A DNA stretch of 48,137 nucleotides from Gillisia sp. (GTDB taxonomy: Bacteria; Bacteroidota; Bacteroidia; Flavobacteriales; Flavobacteriaceae). The notes below the pieces were generated by a model. That model did not search any database and was not told the DNA's origin. It was given only the letters and a program-made list of their open reading frames with translations. Each line of letters starts with the position of its first letter. Position 1 is the first letter of the stretch. Location of the stretch: NCBI GenBank assembly GCA_024635655.1, contig JAGXIL010000015.1, positions 1 through 48,137 on the forward strand, read 5' to 3'. Below are positions 18,290 to 25,522 of the stretch, piece by piece. Position numbers and translations under genes: made by a program.

Positions 18290-18527
18290 AATAGCGGATC
18301 ACGCTAATAACTAATATACCTGCAATTACGTAGATCCATGAATATTTTTCTCTTTTGAGCATTACCCATCCAATTGCTGCAAAAATGAGATATGGGACCG
18401 TAAGTATTAGGTTAGGTATAGGCCATGCATTTTGGAACAGGACCGCGATCAGTTTCATGATCACGTAAAATACACTGTAAAAAAGTATGATCTTACTTAC
18501 CAGTGCTTTTAGATTGCGGTTGGGCAT
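18243..18527 (-). CDS. Small three-helix membrane protein, unknown function
   Basis: The product has 94 residues with three hydrophobic stretches (about 10-30, 35-55 and 62-80) and basic ends. I recognise no family. It begins 2 nt after the amidase stop and its end overlaps the possible N-terminus of the aminotransferase, so it sits inside a tightly packed operon. The tight spacing is the main evidence that it is real. Confidence 0.7.
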   Translation of the reverse strand: MPNRNLKALVSKIILFYSVFYVIMKLIAVLFQNAWPIPNLILTVPYLIFAAIGWVMLKREKYSWIYVIAGILVISVIRYYEAEWMVQMHQYFNS

Positions 18528-18529
18528 TA

Positions 18530-20140
18530 TTAGTTATTATAGTTTTCAGGGGATACCCTTCTATTGGTAGCTTGCTCATACCCATATGCCCAGGCATAAA
18601 GATCTGCCTCCTGAAAAGGTTTTGCTATAAAGGTTAATCCCTTTGGCGCGTTATCTTCTCCATACCCCATTGGAACAGTAATCGCCGGGTATTGTGCCAC
18701 AGCTGCAAATCCTGCGTGGTAGTTGTTTATTGAAATAATTCCATCAAGGTTGTGCTCCTCCATAGGTACTTCAAAGAATTGTCTCCCATTTCGCTGCAGC
18801 GTATCTTTAATGGCGGCAAATTCCTCTTCACTTGCAGTATCATTCACTATTCCCTGAAAAAGCTTCTGTCCGTAAGGAGCGCGATTAAGAGAATCCTCAG
18901 TGTTGAAGGCCATGACATCCTCTACACTTCTCATTTCCCCCGGACCACCGTAATTCTCGAAATATTCGGGAAGGTCTTTTTGCATATCCAGGTTTAATAG
19001 CCTGGTAAAATTTGGAAGGCTTACTTCCTCCGGTTCAAATTCGATCACTTCTGCCCCTGCTGCCCGCAGATCTTCTACTGCCGCAACGTACAATGAATCC
19101 TCCATTAAAGGCTTTATCGCACCAAGACGCTGTCCCGCCAATTCCTTTTGTGTAATATCTGAATAAAAATCATCATCCTGATTTTGATTTTCTGCTGATG
19201 CAGGGTCCCGGGGATCATTTCCCGTCATCGCTGAAAACAATATAGCATTATCAATAACCGATTTTGTAATGGGTCCTGGAGTATCTAAAGTACTTGAAAT
19301 GGGGATGATCCCTCCCCTGCTCAAAACTCCAATGGTTGGTTTTAATCCTACCAAAGAATTAGAACTGGAAGGAGACAATATAGATCCTGAAGTTTCTGAG
19401 CCTACTGCTGCCGGGGCGAAATTAGCGGCAACTGCAACTGCACTTCCACTACTGGAACCACCCGTGTCAAGAATTTTTCTTCCGTAAGGGTTTAAAGTTT
19501 GTCCTCCAATAGCTGAATATCCGCTGGGGCAATCCCCGCAAAAGAAATATGCCCATTCACTTAAATTGGCCTTTCCCAAAATAAGGGCTCCATTTTCCTT
19601 AAGCCTTTCTACAATAAATGCATCGCCGGTTTGATTGTTTTGCAAAGCGACCGCTCCTGCAGTGGTAGGAAGCCCGGCAGTATTAATATTATCTTTAAGC
19701 AGCACAGGGATCCCAAAGATCTGGTGCTTCTTTTCTCTTTCCTGGAACTGCCTATCTTTTTCCCGTGCCTCTTCCAGAATATTTGGATTTAAAGAGATTA
19801 CAGAATTTAGACTCAGCGCATTATTTCTGTCGTACTTACGTATCCTATATAAATAAAACTTCACCAGCTCCTCATAGGAAAAATCACCAGTTGAAATAGA
19901 CTTCTGGATCTCAGGTATAGTTTTATCCAACACCAAGGGTTTCAACATGGTATACCTGTCTTCAGAAAAATCTTCCATTTCCTCCTCAAAAGGAGTCCAC
20001 ATGGCATCTGTATCGACAAATTCAGAATCCAGCACCTTGTATTCTCTTTCCTCAACTGCGGCAGTTTCGGATTCATCAGAATTGTCGTTTTTGCAGCTAC
20101 TGAAGGCTGCTATCAAACAAAGAAGTAAGATCTTTTTCAT
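18530..20140 (-). CDS. Amidase-signature family lipoprotein
   Basis: The product has 536 residues. A lipoprotein signal (MKKILLLCLIAAFSSC, Cys16) places it on a membrane facing the periplasm. The amidase-signature catalytic triad is readable: Lys149 in PVLLKDNIN, cis-Ser229 in DTGGSSSGSAVA and nucleophile Ser253 in GSETSGSILSP, with the typical 24-residue gap between the two serines. The substrate is not shown; such amidases hydrolyse varied amides and peptide amides. It is first in the operon with the small membrane protein and the D-aminotransferase-like enzyme, which suggests amide or amino acid scavenging. Confidence 0.92.
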   Translation of the reverse strand: MKKILLLCLIAAFSSCKNDNSDESETAAVEEREYKVLDSEFVDTDAMWTPFEEEMEDFSEDRYTMLKPLVLDKTIPEIQKSISTGDFSYEELVKFYLYRIRKYDRNNALSLNSVISLNPNILEEAREKDRQFQEREKKHQIFGIPVLLKDNINTAGLPTTAGAVALQNNQTGDAFIVERLKENGALILGKANLSEWAYFFCGDCPSGYSAIGGQTLNPYGRKILDTGGSSSGSAVAVAANFAPAAVGSETSGSILSPSSSNSLVGLKPTIGVLSRGGIIPISSTLDTPGPITKSVIDNAILFSAMTGNDPRDPASAENQNQDDDFYSDITQKELAGQRLGAIKPLMEDSLYVAAVEDLRAAGAEVIEFEPEEVSLPNFTRLLNLDMQKDLPEYFENYGGPGEMRSVEDVMAFNTEDSLNRAPYGQKLFQGIVNDTASEEEFAAIKDTLQRNGRQFFEVPMEEHNLDGIISINNYHAGFAAVAQYPAITVPMGYGEDNAPKGLTFIAKPFQEADLYAWAYGYEQATNRRVSPENYNN

Positions 20141-20270
20141 ATAACAATATTTGTATTTACTATCCCGTCTGGACCATTGTTGTACGGGATCTTTTGAAGT
20201 AAATTATTTTTAAAACTTATTTTTTAAATTCGGAAAGATAAATATGTAAGGATGTTGTAGCCTCCACGGT

Positions 20271-21227
20271 TTATTTCTTAAAGAAAGAATCCACAAATTC
20301 AAATTTATTAAAAACCTGAAGATCCTCAATTCCTTCCCCCACACCAATGTATTTTACGGGGATCTGGAACTGGTCACTTATACCTATAACAACTCCACCT
20401 TTTGCCGTACCGTCTAATTTAGTAACTGCAAGAGAGGTAACTTCTGTGGCAGCGGTAAATTGCTTCGCCTGTTCAAAGGCATTTTGACCTGTAGAACCAT
20501 CCAGTACCAGCAGAACTTCGTGAGGAGCACCGGGGATCACTTTTTGCATCACCTTTTTCACCTTAGCCAGCTCGTTCATCAAATTTATTTTATTGTGCAA
20601 ACGGCCCGCAGTATCAATGATCACCACGTCAACACCCTGTTTAACACCGGCTTCAACAGCATCGTAGGCCACAGATGCCGGATCACTTCCCATTTGCTGC
20701 TTCACCATAGGGACGCCGGTTCTGTCTGCCCATACCTGTAGCTGGTCAATAGCCGCAGCTCTAAAAGTATCTGCCGCGCCTAATAAAACCTTTTTACCAT
20801 CTTGCTTAAATTGATGGGCAAGTTTCCCAATGGTGGTAGTTTTTCCTACCCCGTTAACTCCTACGACCATGATCACGTAAGGTCTTTCAGCAGTATTCAT
20901 TTTAAATCCATCACCTTCTCCGCCTTCAGTTTCAGAAAGTAATCCGGCAATTTCTTCGCGCAGTATTTCATTGAGTTCGTCTGTACCAAGATATTTATCT
21001 CTGGCCACCCTGTCTTCGATACGTTTGATGATCTTAATGGTAGTAGCTACTCCCACATCACTGCTCACCAGCACATCTTCAAGATCATCTAATACTTCTT
21101 CATCAACCCGGGATTTGCCGGCAACGGCTTTCCCCATTTTTGATAAGAAATTGGTTTTTGATTTTTCTAAACCTTTATCCAGGGTTTCTTTTTTTTCCCT
21201 GGTAAACATCTTTTTAAATAAACTCAT
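20271..21227 (-). CDS. ftsY: Signal recognition particle receptor FtsY
   Basis: The product has 318 residues, a short FtsY lacking the long acidic A domain. The N domain (about 1-100) is followed by the GTPase G domain with GVNGVGKTTTIGKLA (P-loop), DTFRAAAIDQL, VVIIDTAGRL and TKLDGTAKGG. It docks the SRP-ribosome complex at the inner membrane for co-translational insertion. It follows rpmB, rpmG and DUF4295, the usual Bacteroidota order, but a strong terminator separates it from them, so it should have its own promoter in the short gap. Confidence 0.97.
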   Translation of the reverse strand: MSLFKKMFTREKKETLDKGLEKSKTNFLSKMGKAVAGKSRVDEEVLDDLEDVLVSSDVGVATTIKIIKRIEDRVARDKYLGTDELNEILREEIAGLLSETEGGEGDGFKMNTAERPYVIMVVGVNGVGKTTTIGKLAHQFKQDGKKVLLGAADTFRAAAIDQLQVWADRTGVPMVKQQMGSDPASVAYDAVEAGVKQGVDVVIIDTAGRLHNKINLMNELAKVKKVMQKVIPGAPHEVLLVLDGSTGQNAFEQAKQFTAATEVTSLAVTKLDGTAKGGVVIGISDQFQIPVKYIGVGEGIEDLQVFNKFEFVDSFFKK

Positions 21228-21275
21228 TTTCCTGAAATATTTTACTCACTATAGTGCGTAAATATACGCAAAAAG

Positions 21276-21309
21276 AAAAAGCCGTCCCGATTGCTCGGGA
21301 CGGCTTTTT
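21276..21309 (-). terminator. Terminator after the rpmB-rpmG-DUF4295 operon
   Basis: A perfect 15-bp stem (21276-21290 with 21295-21309) and a TTGC-type tetraloop, ending in a T-run on both strands. It lies 17 nt beyond the DUF4295 stop and just upstream of ftsY. Confidence 0.88.
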
Positions 21310-21325
21310 CTTTATTTTGAAATAA

Positions 21326-21478
21326 TTACTTTTTGTCTAAAAATTCATTTACCTGCTCAGGCATCATTATACTTTCAACAAAAGTATAAGCACCTGTTTT
21401 TGGAGATTTAACCATTTTAATAGCTTTGGTCAATCTTTTAGAACCTGTTTGTAATGTTGCTACTGATTTCTTTGCCAT
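21326..21478 (-). CDS. DUF4295 small basic protein, probably ribosome-associated
   Basis: This is a 50-residue, strongly basic protein (MAKKSVATLQTG... ending VNEFLDKK). It starts 6 nt after the rpmG stop. DUF4295 proteins are found next to rpmG across Bacteroidota. From memory, the Flavobacterium johnsoniae ribosome structure shows an extra 50S protein named bL38 that may be this family; I have not been able to verify that link. Size, charge and operon place all fit a ribosomal protein. Confidence 0.88.
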   Translation of the reverse strand: MAKKSVATLQTGSKRLTKAIKMVKSPKTGAYTFVESIMMPEQVNEFLDKK

Positions 21479-21484
21479 GACTTA

Positions 21485-21667
21485 TTATTTTATTTCTTTA
21501 TGAACCGTCATTTTTTTAAGGATAGGGTTAAATTTCTTCAACTCCATTCTATCTGGCGTGTTCTTTTTATTTTTTGTTGTTATATATCTTGAAGTACCCG
21601 GTCTTCCCGATTCCTTGTGCTCTGTGCACTCTAAGATTACCTGTATTCTATTGCCTTTCTTTGCCAT
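21485..21667 (-). CDS. rpmG: 50S ribosomal protein L33
   Basis: The product has 60 residues with the bL33 pattern ([41 protein letters not shown]). It has only one cysteine and so is the zinc-free form. It lies between rpmB (24-nt gap) and DUF4295. Confidence 0.97.
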   Translation of the reverse strand: MAKKGNRIQVILECTEHKESGRPGTSRYITTKNKKNTPDRMELKKFNPILKKMTVHKEIK

Positions 21668-21691
21668 ATCACTGTGTCTTAATAATTGGGA

Positions 21692-21931
21692 TTATTTGTT
21701 CAAATAACCTTTTTCTCTAGCTTCTTTCATAACCGCTGAGATCCCTAATTTATTGATGTTCTTTAATGCAGATGTTGATACTTTTAAAGTTACCCATCTA
21801 TCCTCTTCAGGAATATAAAAACGCTTCTTTAACAGGTTGATATTAAATTTACGTTTTGTTTTATTCATAGCGTGAGAAACATTGTTCCCAACCATTGCTC
21901 TTTTACCCGTAAGCTCACAAACTCTTGACAT
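21692..21931 (-). CDS. rpmB: 50S ribosomal protein L28
   Basis: The product has 79 residues. [27 protein letters not shown] is the classical bL28 start. It has one cysteine and no CxxC pair, so it is the zinc-free form like its neighbour L33. It is the first gene of the operon. Confidence 0.97.
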   Translation of the reverse strand: MSRVCELTGKRAMVGNNVSHAMNKTKRKFNINLLKKRFYIPEEDRWVTLKVSTSALKNINKLGISAVMKEAREKGYLNK

Positions 21932-21964
21932 TTTTTTATACTTTTCTTGTTATTTCAAAACAGG

Positions 21965-21974
21965 CTGCAAATTA
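21965..21974 (-). promoter_or_regulatory. Possible -7 element of rpmB
   Basis: The minus strand reads GTTAATTTGCAG here, one base off TAnnTTTG. A TTG lies about 21 nt upstream. The leader to the rpmB ATG would be about 30 nt. Confidence 0.3.
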
Positions 21975-22090
21975 ACGATTTATTTACGTAATAGCCAACA
22001 TAAAAGAAAAATTTTTTTGTTGAAATATATGTAGCTGAATTTCCGCTTAGGCATTGGCATCCCTAGCTGCCACTTATAAAATCCAAAGAT

Positions 22091-23341
22091 CTATTTTTTA
22101 ATAAGCTCCCTCAAAAGCAATTCGAAAGCTTTATTTACGGTTTTCTTAACTACCTGCTCACGGCTTTTTCCAAACTTATATTTCTTTGAAAAAACTTTTT
22201 CCGGAGTAGCTATTCCAATAAAAACTGTTCCTACCTCTTCATCACTTTCTCCCTTTTTAGGGCCTGCATTTCCCGTGGTAGAGATTGCGTAATTGGATTT
22301 AAAAAGATCCCTTGCATTTGACGCCATGGCTTCTGCCACCTCTCCACTCACAACACTGTGCTCTTCTATAATTTTTTTTGGCACCTTAAGAAGCTCCTCC
22401 TTACTATGCGTTGCGTAGGTCACCAATCCCCCTTTAAAACAGGATGAAGCCCCGGGGTTGATCGTGAATTGTGCAGCCACTTCCCCGCCCGTACAACTCT
22501 CTGCCGATGATAAGAACTGCTTTTTAGAAATTAATAATTTGTTCAGGGTTACGGTGATGTCATCATCTTCATTTATATTATCTGAAAGGATGTCTTCTAT
22601 CAAAGGATATAATTTGGTAAGTTCCTTTTCGATCCCCTCTTTTAGTTCTTTTTCATTTTCACCTTTTCCGGAAAGCCTTAGCCTTACACTTCCCAGGTTG
22701 GGCAGGTATGCGAGTTTTATCTTTTCAGGTAAATTATTTTCCCACTCCTCCAGCCGCTCTGCAAGGGCACTTTCTCCCAGCCCAAAGGTGCGGAGGGTTT
22801 TATGATAAATAAAAGGCCTGTTGAATTCTCTTTTAAGCTTTGGAATGATTTGTTGTTCCATCATCATTTTCATCTCAAACGGAACTCCGGGTACCGCAAT
22901 AAAGACGGTCTTATCCTGTTCCATCCATAATCCGGGCGCTGTTCCATACTTATTAAAAAGTACAGTTGCTTTAGAAGGAACTAAAGCCTGCTCGCGGTTT
23001 AGATCTGAAAGGGGGGTGTTCTTTATTTTTTTGAAAAGCTCTTCCACGTGTTTAAGAACCTCTTCATTATTGACAACAATGTCGTCAAAAAATTGGCAGA
23101 GGGTATATTTGGTAACATCATCTTTTGTGGGTCCCAACCCCCCTGACATAACCACCACATCTGCCCTTGTCGCAGCATCCTTAAGCGCTCTTAAAATATC
23201 AGATTTTTCATCCTGAATGGCAAGTATCTGGTTTACTGAAATTCCTATCCGGTCAAGCTCCCGCGCAATATCGGCAGAGTTTGTATCAACCACCTGCCCA
23301 ATAAGGATCTCATCCCCAATAATAATAATCTCTGCTGTCAT
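22091..23341 (-). CDS. cinA: CinA-family nicotinamide-nucleotide amidohydrolase
   Basis: The product has 416 residues, a full two-domain CinA. The N-terminal molybdopterin-binding-like domain (about 1-170) has EIIIIGDEILIGQVVDTNS and MSGGLGPTKDDVT and may act as an ADP-ribose pyrophosphatase. The C-terminal PncC domain (about 250-415) has LSSAESCTGGEVAA, containing the catalytic Ser, and ISTTGNAGP, and deamidates NMN to recycle NAD. It lies 3 nt after the Hpt gene and is the last gene of the exonuclease-FAH-Hpt-cinA operon. Confidence 0.95.
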   Translation of the reverse strand: MTAEIIIIGDEILIGQVVDTNSADIARELDRIGISVNQILAIQDEKSDILRALKDAATRADVVVMSGGLGPTKDDVTKYTLCQFFDDIVVNNEEVLKHVEELFKKIKNTPLSDLNREQALVPSKATVLFNKYGTAPGLWMEQDKTVFIAVPGVPFEMKMMMEQQIIPKLKREFNRPFIYHKTLRTFGLGESALAERLEEWENNLPEKIKLAYLPNLGSVRLRLSGKGENEKELKEGIEKELTKLYPLIEDILSDNINEDDDITVTLNKLLISKKQFLSSAESCTGGEVAAQFTINPGASSCFKGGLVTYATHSKEELLKVPKKIIEEHSVVSGEVAEAMASNARDLFKSNYAISTTGNAGPKKGESDEEVGTVFIGIATPEKVFSKKYKFGKSREQVVKKTVNKAFELLLRELIKK

Positions 23342-23344
23342 TAT

Positions 23345-23683
23345 TTAAGCAAAATCCTTTTTAAGCTGATGTTGTGCCAGATGAACCTTGGTTGCAATGC
23401 GCTCCCCGGATTTACGGGCATTAGCCTCTTTATCATTGCCTTTAGACCATGCTTCTATAGTCAATACGTGCTCCATAAGTTCTAACCCGAAGAGTTGCAA
23501 ATTAGGTTTCATTTTATGCGCGTATTGATAAGCGAGCGAAGGGTTGCTGTTATCAATGGCTTCATTCATTGATTTTACATCTGGGGGAATCTCTTCCAGG
23601 AAAGTTTGTACAATAACCTTTAAAAAATCTTCGTCACCACCTGCCATTTCTTTTACATCTTTCAAATCGTAATACTTGCTCAT
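23345..23683 (-). CDS. Histidine phosphotransfer (Hpt) domain protein
   Basis: The product has 112 residues, a single helical Hpt domain. His56 in YQYAHKMKPNLQLFGL is the phospho-accepting residue. The HxMKxxxxxxG pattern, followed by a second long helix, is the Hpt signature. It has no kinase or receiver gene next to it: it sits directly after the FAH gene (adjacent stop and start) and 3 nt before cinA. It may receive phosphate from hybrid kinases elsewhere, such as the one at 42923-45133, which ends in a receiver and has no Hpt of its own; this pairing is inference. Confidence 0.87.
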   Translation of the reverse strand: MSKYYDLKDVKEMAGGDEDFLKVIVQTFLEEIPPDVKSMNEAIDNSNPSLAYQYAHKMKPNLQLFGLELMEHVLTIEAWSKGNDKEANARKSGERIATKVHLAQHQLKKDFA

Positions 23684-24298
23684 CTATTTTACTTGTATTG
23701 AAAAAATTTGTTGCTCTTCTATGAGCCCTGTTAACTGGTCATTGGTTTCTACTCTACCAACTCCATGGGGGGTCCCGGTAAAAATAATGTCACCTATTTT
23801 TAAGGTAAAGAATTGAGAAACATAAGAGATGATCTCATCGGTTTTCCACAACATATCTTTAGTATTCCCTTTTTGAACAGGCTTATTATTTTTAAACAAG
23901 CTAAAGTTAATATTATTTAAATTGTCTAAGGAATTTTTATTTAACCATTTTTCTCCTATCACAGCAGAGCCGTCAAAACCTTTGGCTTTCTCCCACGGAA
24001 GGCCTTTTTCCTTTAATTTTTGCTGAAGGTCCCTCGCTGTAAAATCAATTCCAAGTCCTATTTCCTGATAATACTTATGAGCAAACTTCTCCTGGATGTA
24101 TTTCCCAACCTTATTTATTCTTACCAGAAGCTCCACCTCATAATGAACATCCTGAGAAAATTCGGGAATAAAAAAAGGCTGCTTTTTAAGTAGTACCGCA
24201 GTGTCCGGTTTTAGAAAAATAACAGGATCTACAGGTTTTTCATTATTCAATTCTGAAATATGTTCGCTGTAATTCCTTCCAATGCAAATTATTTTCAT
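23684..24298 (-). CDS. Fumarylacetoacetate hydrolase family protein
   Basis: The product has 204 residues, the short form of the FAH fold. Marks are KIICIGRNYSEHISEL, PVIFLKPDTAVL, VHYEVELLVRI with the metal-binding glutamates, GIDFTARDLQ and GDIIFTGTPHGVG. Short members are often acylpyruvate hydrolases or oxaloacetate tautomerases or decarboxylases, so the substrate is open. It lies between the exonuclease (59-nt gap) and the Hpt gene (no gap). Confidence 0.92.
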   Translation of the reverse strand: MKIICIGRNYSEHISELNNEKPVDPVIFLKPDTAVLLKKQPFFIPEFSQDVHYEVELLVRINKVGKYIQEKFAHKYYQEIGLGIDFTARDLQQKLKEKGLPWEKAKGFDGSAVIGEKWLNKNSLDNLNNINFSLFKNNKPVQKGNTKDMLWKTDEIISYVSQFFTLKIGDIIFTGTPHGVGRVETNDQLTGLIEEQQIFSIQVK

Positions 24299-24357
24299 GT
24301 AGAATTTTATAATAAAATTTCTAGGTTGATTCTTTCATTAAAAAAGCAACCTGACGA

Positions 24358-25134
24358 TTATTTTACTTTGGTGTTTAATTTCCTCAATTTAATGGCAGTA
24401 AGTATCTTTTTGGTATACAATGGGAAATCAGCATTTTGTATCCAGCCGTAGTATCCCGGTTCATCGTCAAATACCTTTTCTACATTTTTCCCTCTGTACT
24501 TCCCGAATCCAAAAACCTCAGCTCCGCCCTTGTCAAACACTATAAATCCGGCAAAATCTGCACATTTTTTTCTGGCGCTGAAGTTTGCCAGCGATGCAAT
24601 ATCATTTTCAAGCTCCTCATATTTGTCCAGTTGAGATTTCAGCACCTCATAAGTTGCAATGGTATCTGCTTCAGCAGAATGGGCATTGTCCAAATTTTCT
24701 CCACAATAGAATTTATAAGCTGCAGATAATGTTCGCTGTTCCATTTTATGAAAGATAGTCTGAACGTCTACAGATTGCGTGGTCTTCATATCAAAATCAA
24801 TTCCGGCACGTAATAATTCCTCTACCAATAGTGGAATATCAAACCTATTTGAATTATATCCTCCAAGATCACAACCCTTGATCATCTCATAAATCTTTGG
24901 TGCCAGCTGATTAAATGTTGGCTCATTGGCAACCTTTCCGTTAGAGATCCCATGAATTTCGATCACCTCTTCAGGAATTTTCATTTCAGGATTTACCAGC
25001 CAGGTTTTGCTCTCTTTATTTCCGTTAGGAAAAACCTTTAAAATAGCGATTTCAACGATCCTGTCCTTAGCGAGATTTGTGCCTGTAGTTTCAAGATCAA
25101 AAAAACAAATGGGCTTGGTGAGGTGTAACTCCAT
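24358..25134 (-). CDS. DEDDh 3'-5' exonuclease (DNA polymerase III epsilon-like)
   Basis: The product has 258 residues. The DEDDh active site is visible: Asp13 and Glu15 in CFFDLETTGTN, Asp in YNSNRFDIPLLVEEL, and the His-x4-Asp pair in AHSAEADTIATYE. The exonuclease domain takes about residues 8-170; the C-terminal part has FGFGKYRGKNVEKVF and YGWIQNADFP, a small domain often found in flavobacterial versions. It should trim 3' ends of DNA or RNA; whether it is the replicative proofreading subunit is not shown. It is the first gene of the operon ending in cinA. Confidence 0.92.
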   Translation of the reverse strand: MELHLTKPICFFDLETTGTNLAKDRIVEIAILKVFPNGNKESKTWLVNPEMKIPEEVIEIHGISNGKVANEPTFNQLAPKIYEMIKGCDLGGYNSNRFDIPLLVEELLRAGIDFDMKTTQSVDVQTIFHKMEQRTLSAAYKFYCGENLDNAHSAEADTIATYEVLKSQLDKYEELENDIASLANFSARKKCADFAGFIVFDKGGAEVFGFGKYRGKNVEKVFDDEPGYYGWIQNADFPLYTKKILTAIKLRKLNTKVK

Positions 25135-25154
25135 AGTGGAAATATAATTTTCAG

Positions 25155-25162
25155 TAAAGATA
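25155..25162 (-). promoter_or_regulatory. Probable -7 element of the exonuclease-cinA operon
   Basis: TATCTTTA on the minus strand, one base off TAnnTTTG, would start transcription about 14 nt before the exonuclease ATG. The -33 element is unclear. Confidence 0.4.
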
Positions 25163-25230
25163 ATATTTTTTGATGGTTCTCTAAATTAAGCTGGAGGTAC
25201 ATTTGAATTGGAATGGATGGAGAATAAGAA

Positions 25231-25455
25231 GCCACGAACCTGCCTGCGGAAGGCAGGTGCACGAATATTTTTTGTTGCCCTTGCACCTAAAGGTGAAAAA
25301 AATAATAGTGAAAAGAGTAGCCACGAATGCACGAATATTTAATATATGGTTAGGTTGGGCGAAACCCCTCAACAAAATGATTCTGGCAGATGTTAATCCA
25401 TAAAAGCACTTTTTTTACAGATGTTGCCACATATACATTCGTGCATTCGTGGCTA
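25231..25455. repeat. Three copies of a short CACGAATGCACGAAT-type repeat, one interrupted
   Basis: Copy 1 is at 25231-25270 and is split after GCCACGAA by a 19-nt near-palindrome (25239-25257, arms CCTGCCT and AGGCAGG) before continuing TGCACGAATATTT. Copy 2 (25318-25340) is uninterrupted and in the same orientation. Copy 3 (25437-25455) is the exact reverse complement of the first 19 nt of copy 2. The block fills the 388-nt gap between the exonuclease and E2 genes, and I see no gene in it. Confidence 0.8.
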
Positions 25456-25468
25456 ACCATTTTTCAAT

Positions 25469-25503
25469 AAAAAACCGAATCAGGTAATTTGATCCGGTTT
25501 TTC
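25469..25503 (-). terminator. Terminator of the E2 gene
   Basis: An inverted repeat (25469-25481 with 25491-25503) with one G-U type pair and T-runs, 20 nt after the E2 stop on the minus strand. Confidence 0.7.
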
Positions 25504-25522
25504 AATAATAAAAATTAGGTTT

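Noticed and set aside
20141..20270. Hairpin with ATCCCGT and ACGGGAT arms (20162-20190) as ftsY terminator.
   Set aside because: It has a long loop and no T-run on the minus strand; too weak to call, though it may still have a role.
24299..24357. Internal terminator between exonuclease and FAH genes.
   Set aside because: Only a 6-bp stem with an 18-nt loop and no proper T-run.
25038..25403. Several 64-82-codon frames on both strands.
   Set aside because: They overlap the exonuclease 5' end or the short intergenic repeats and look like no protein.
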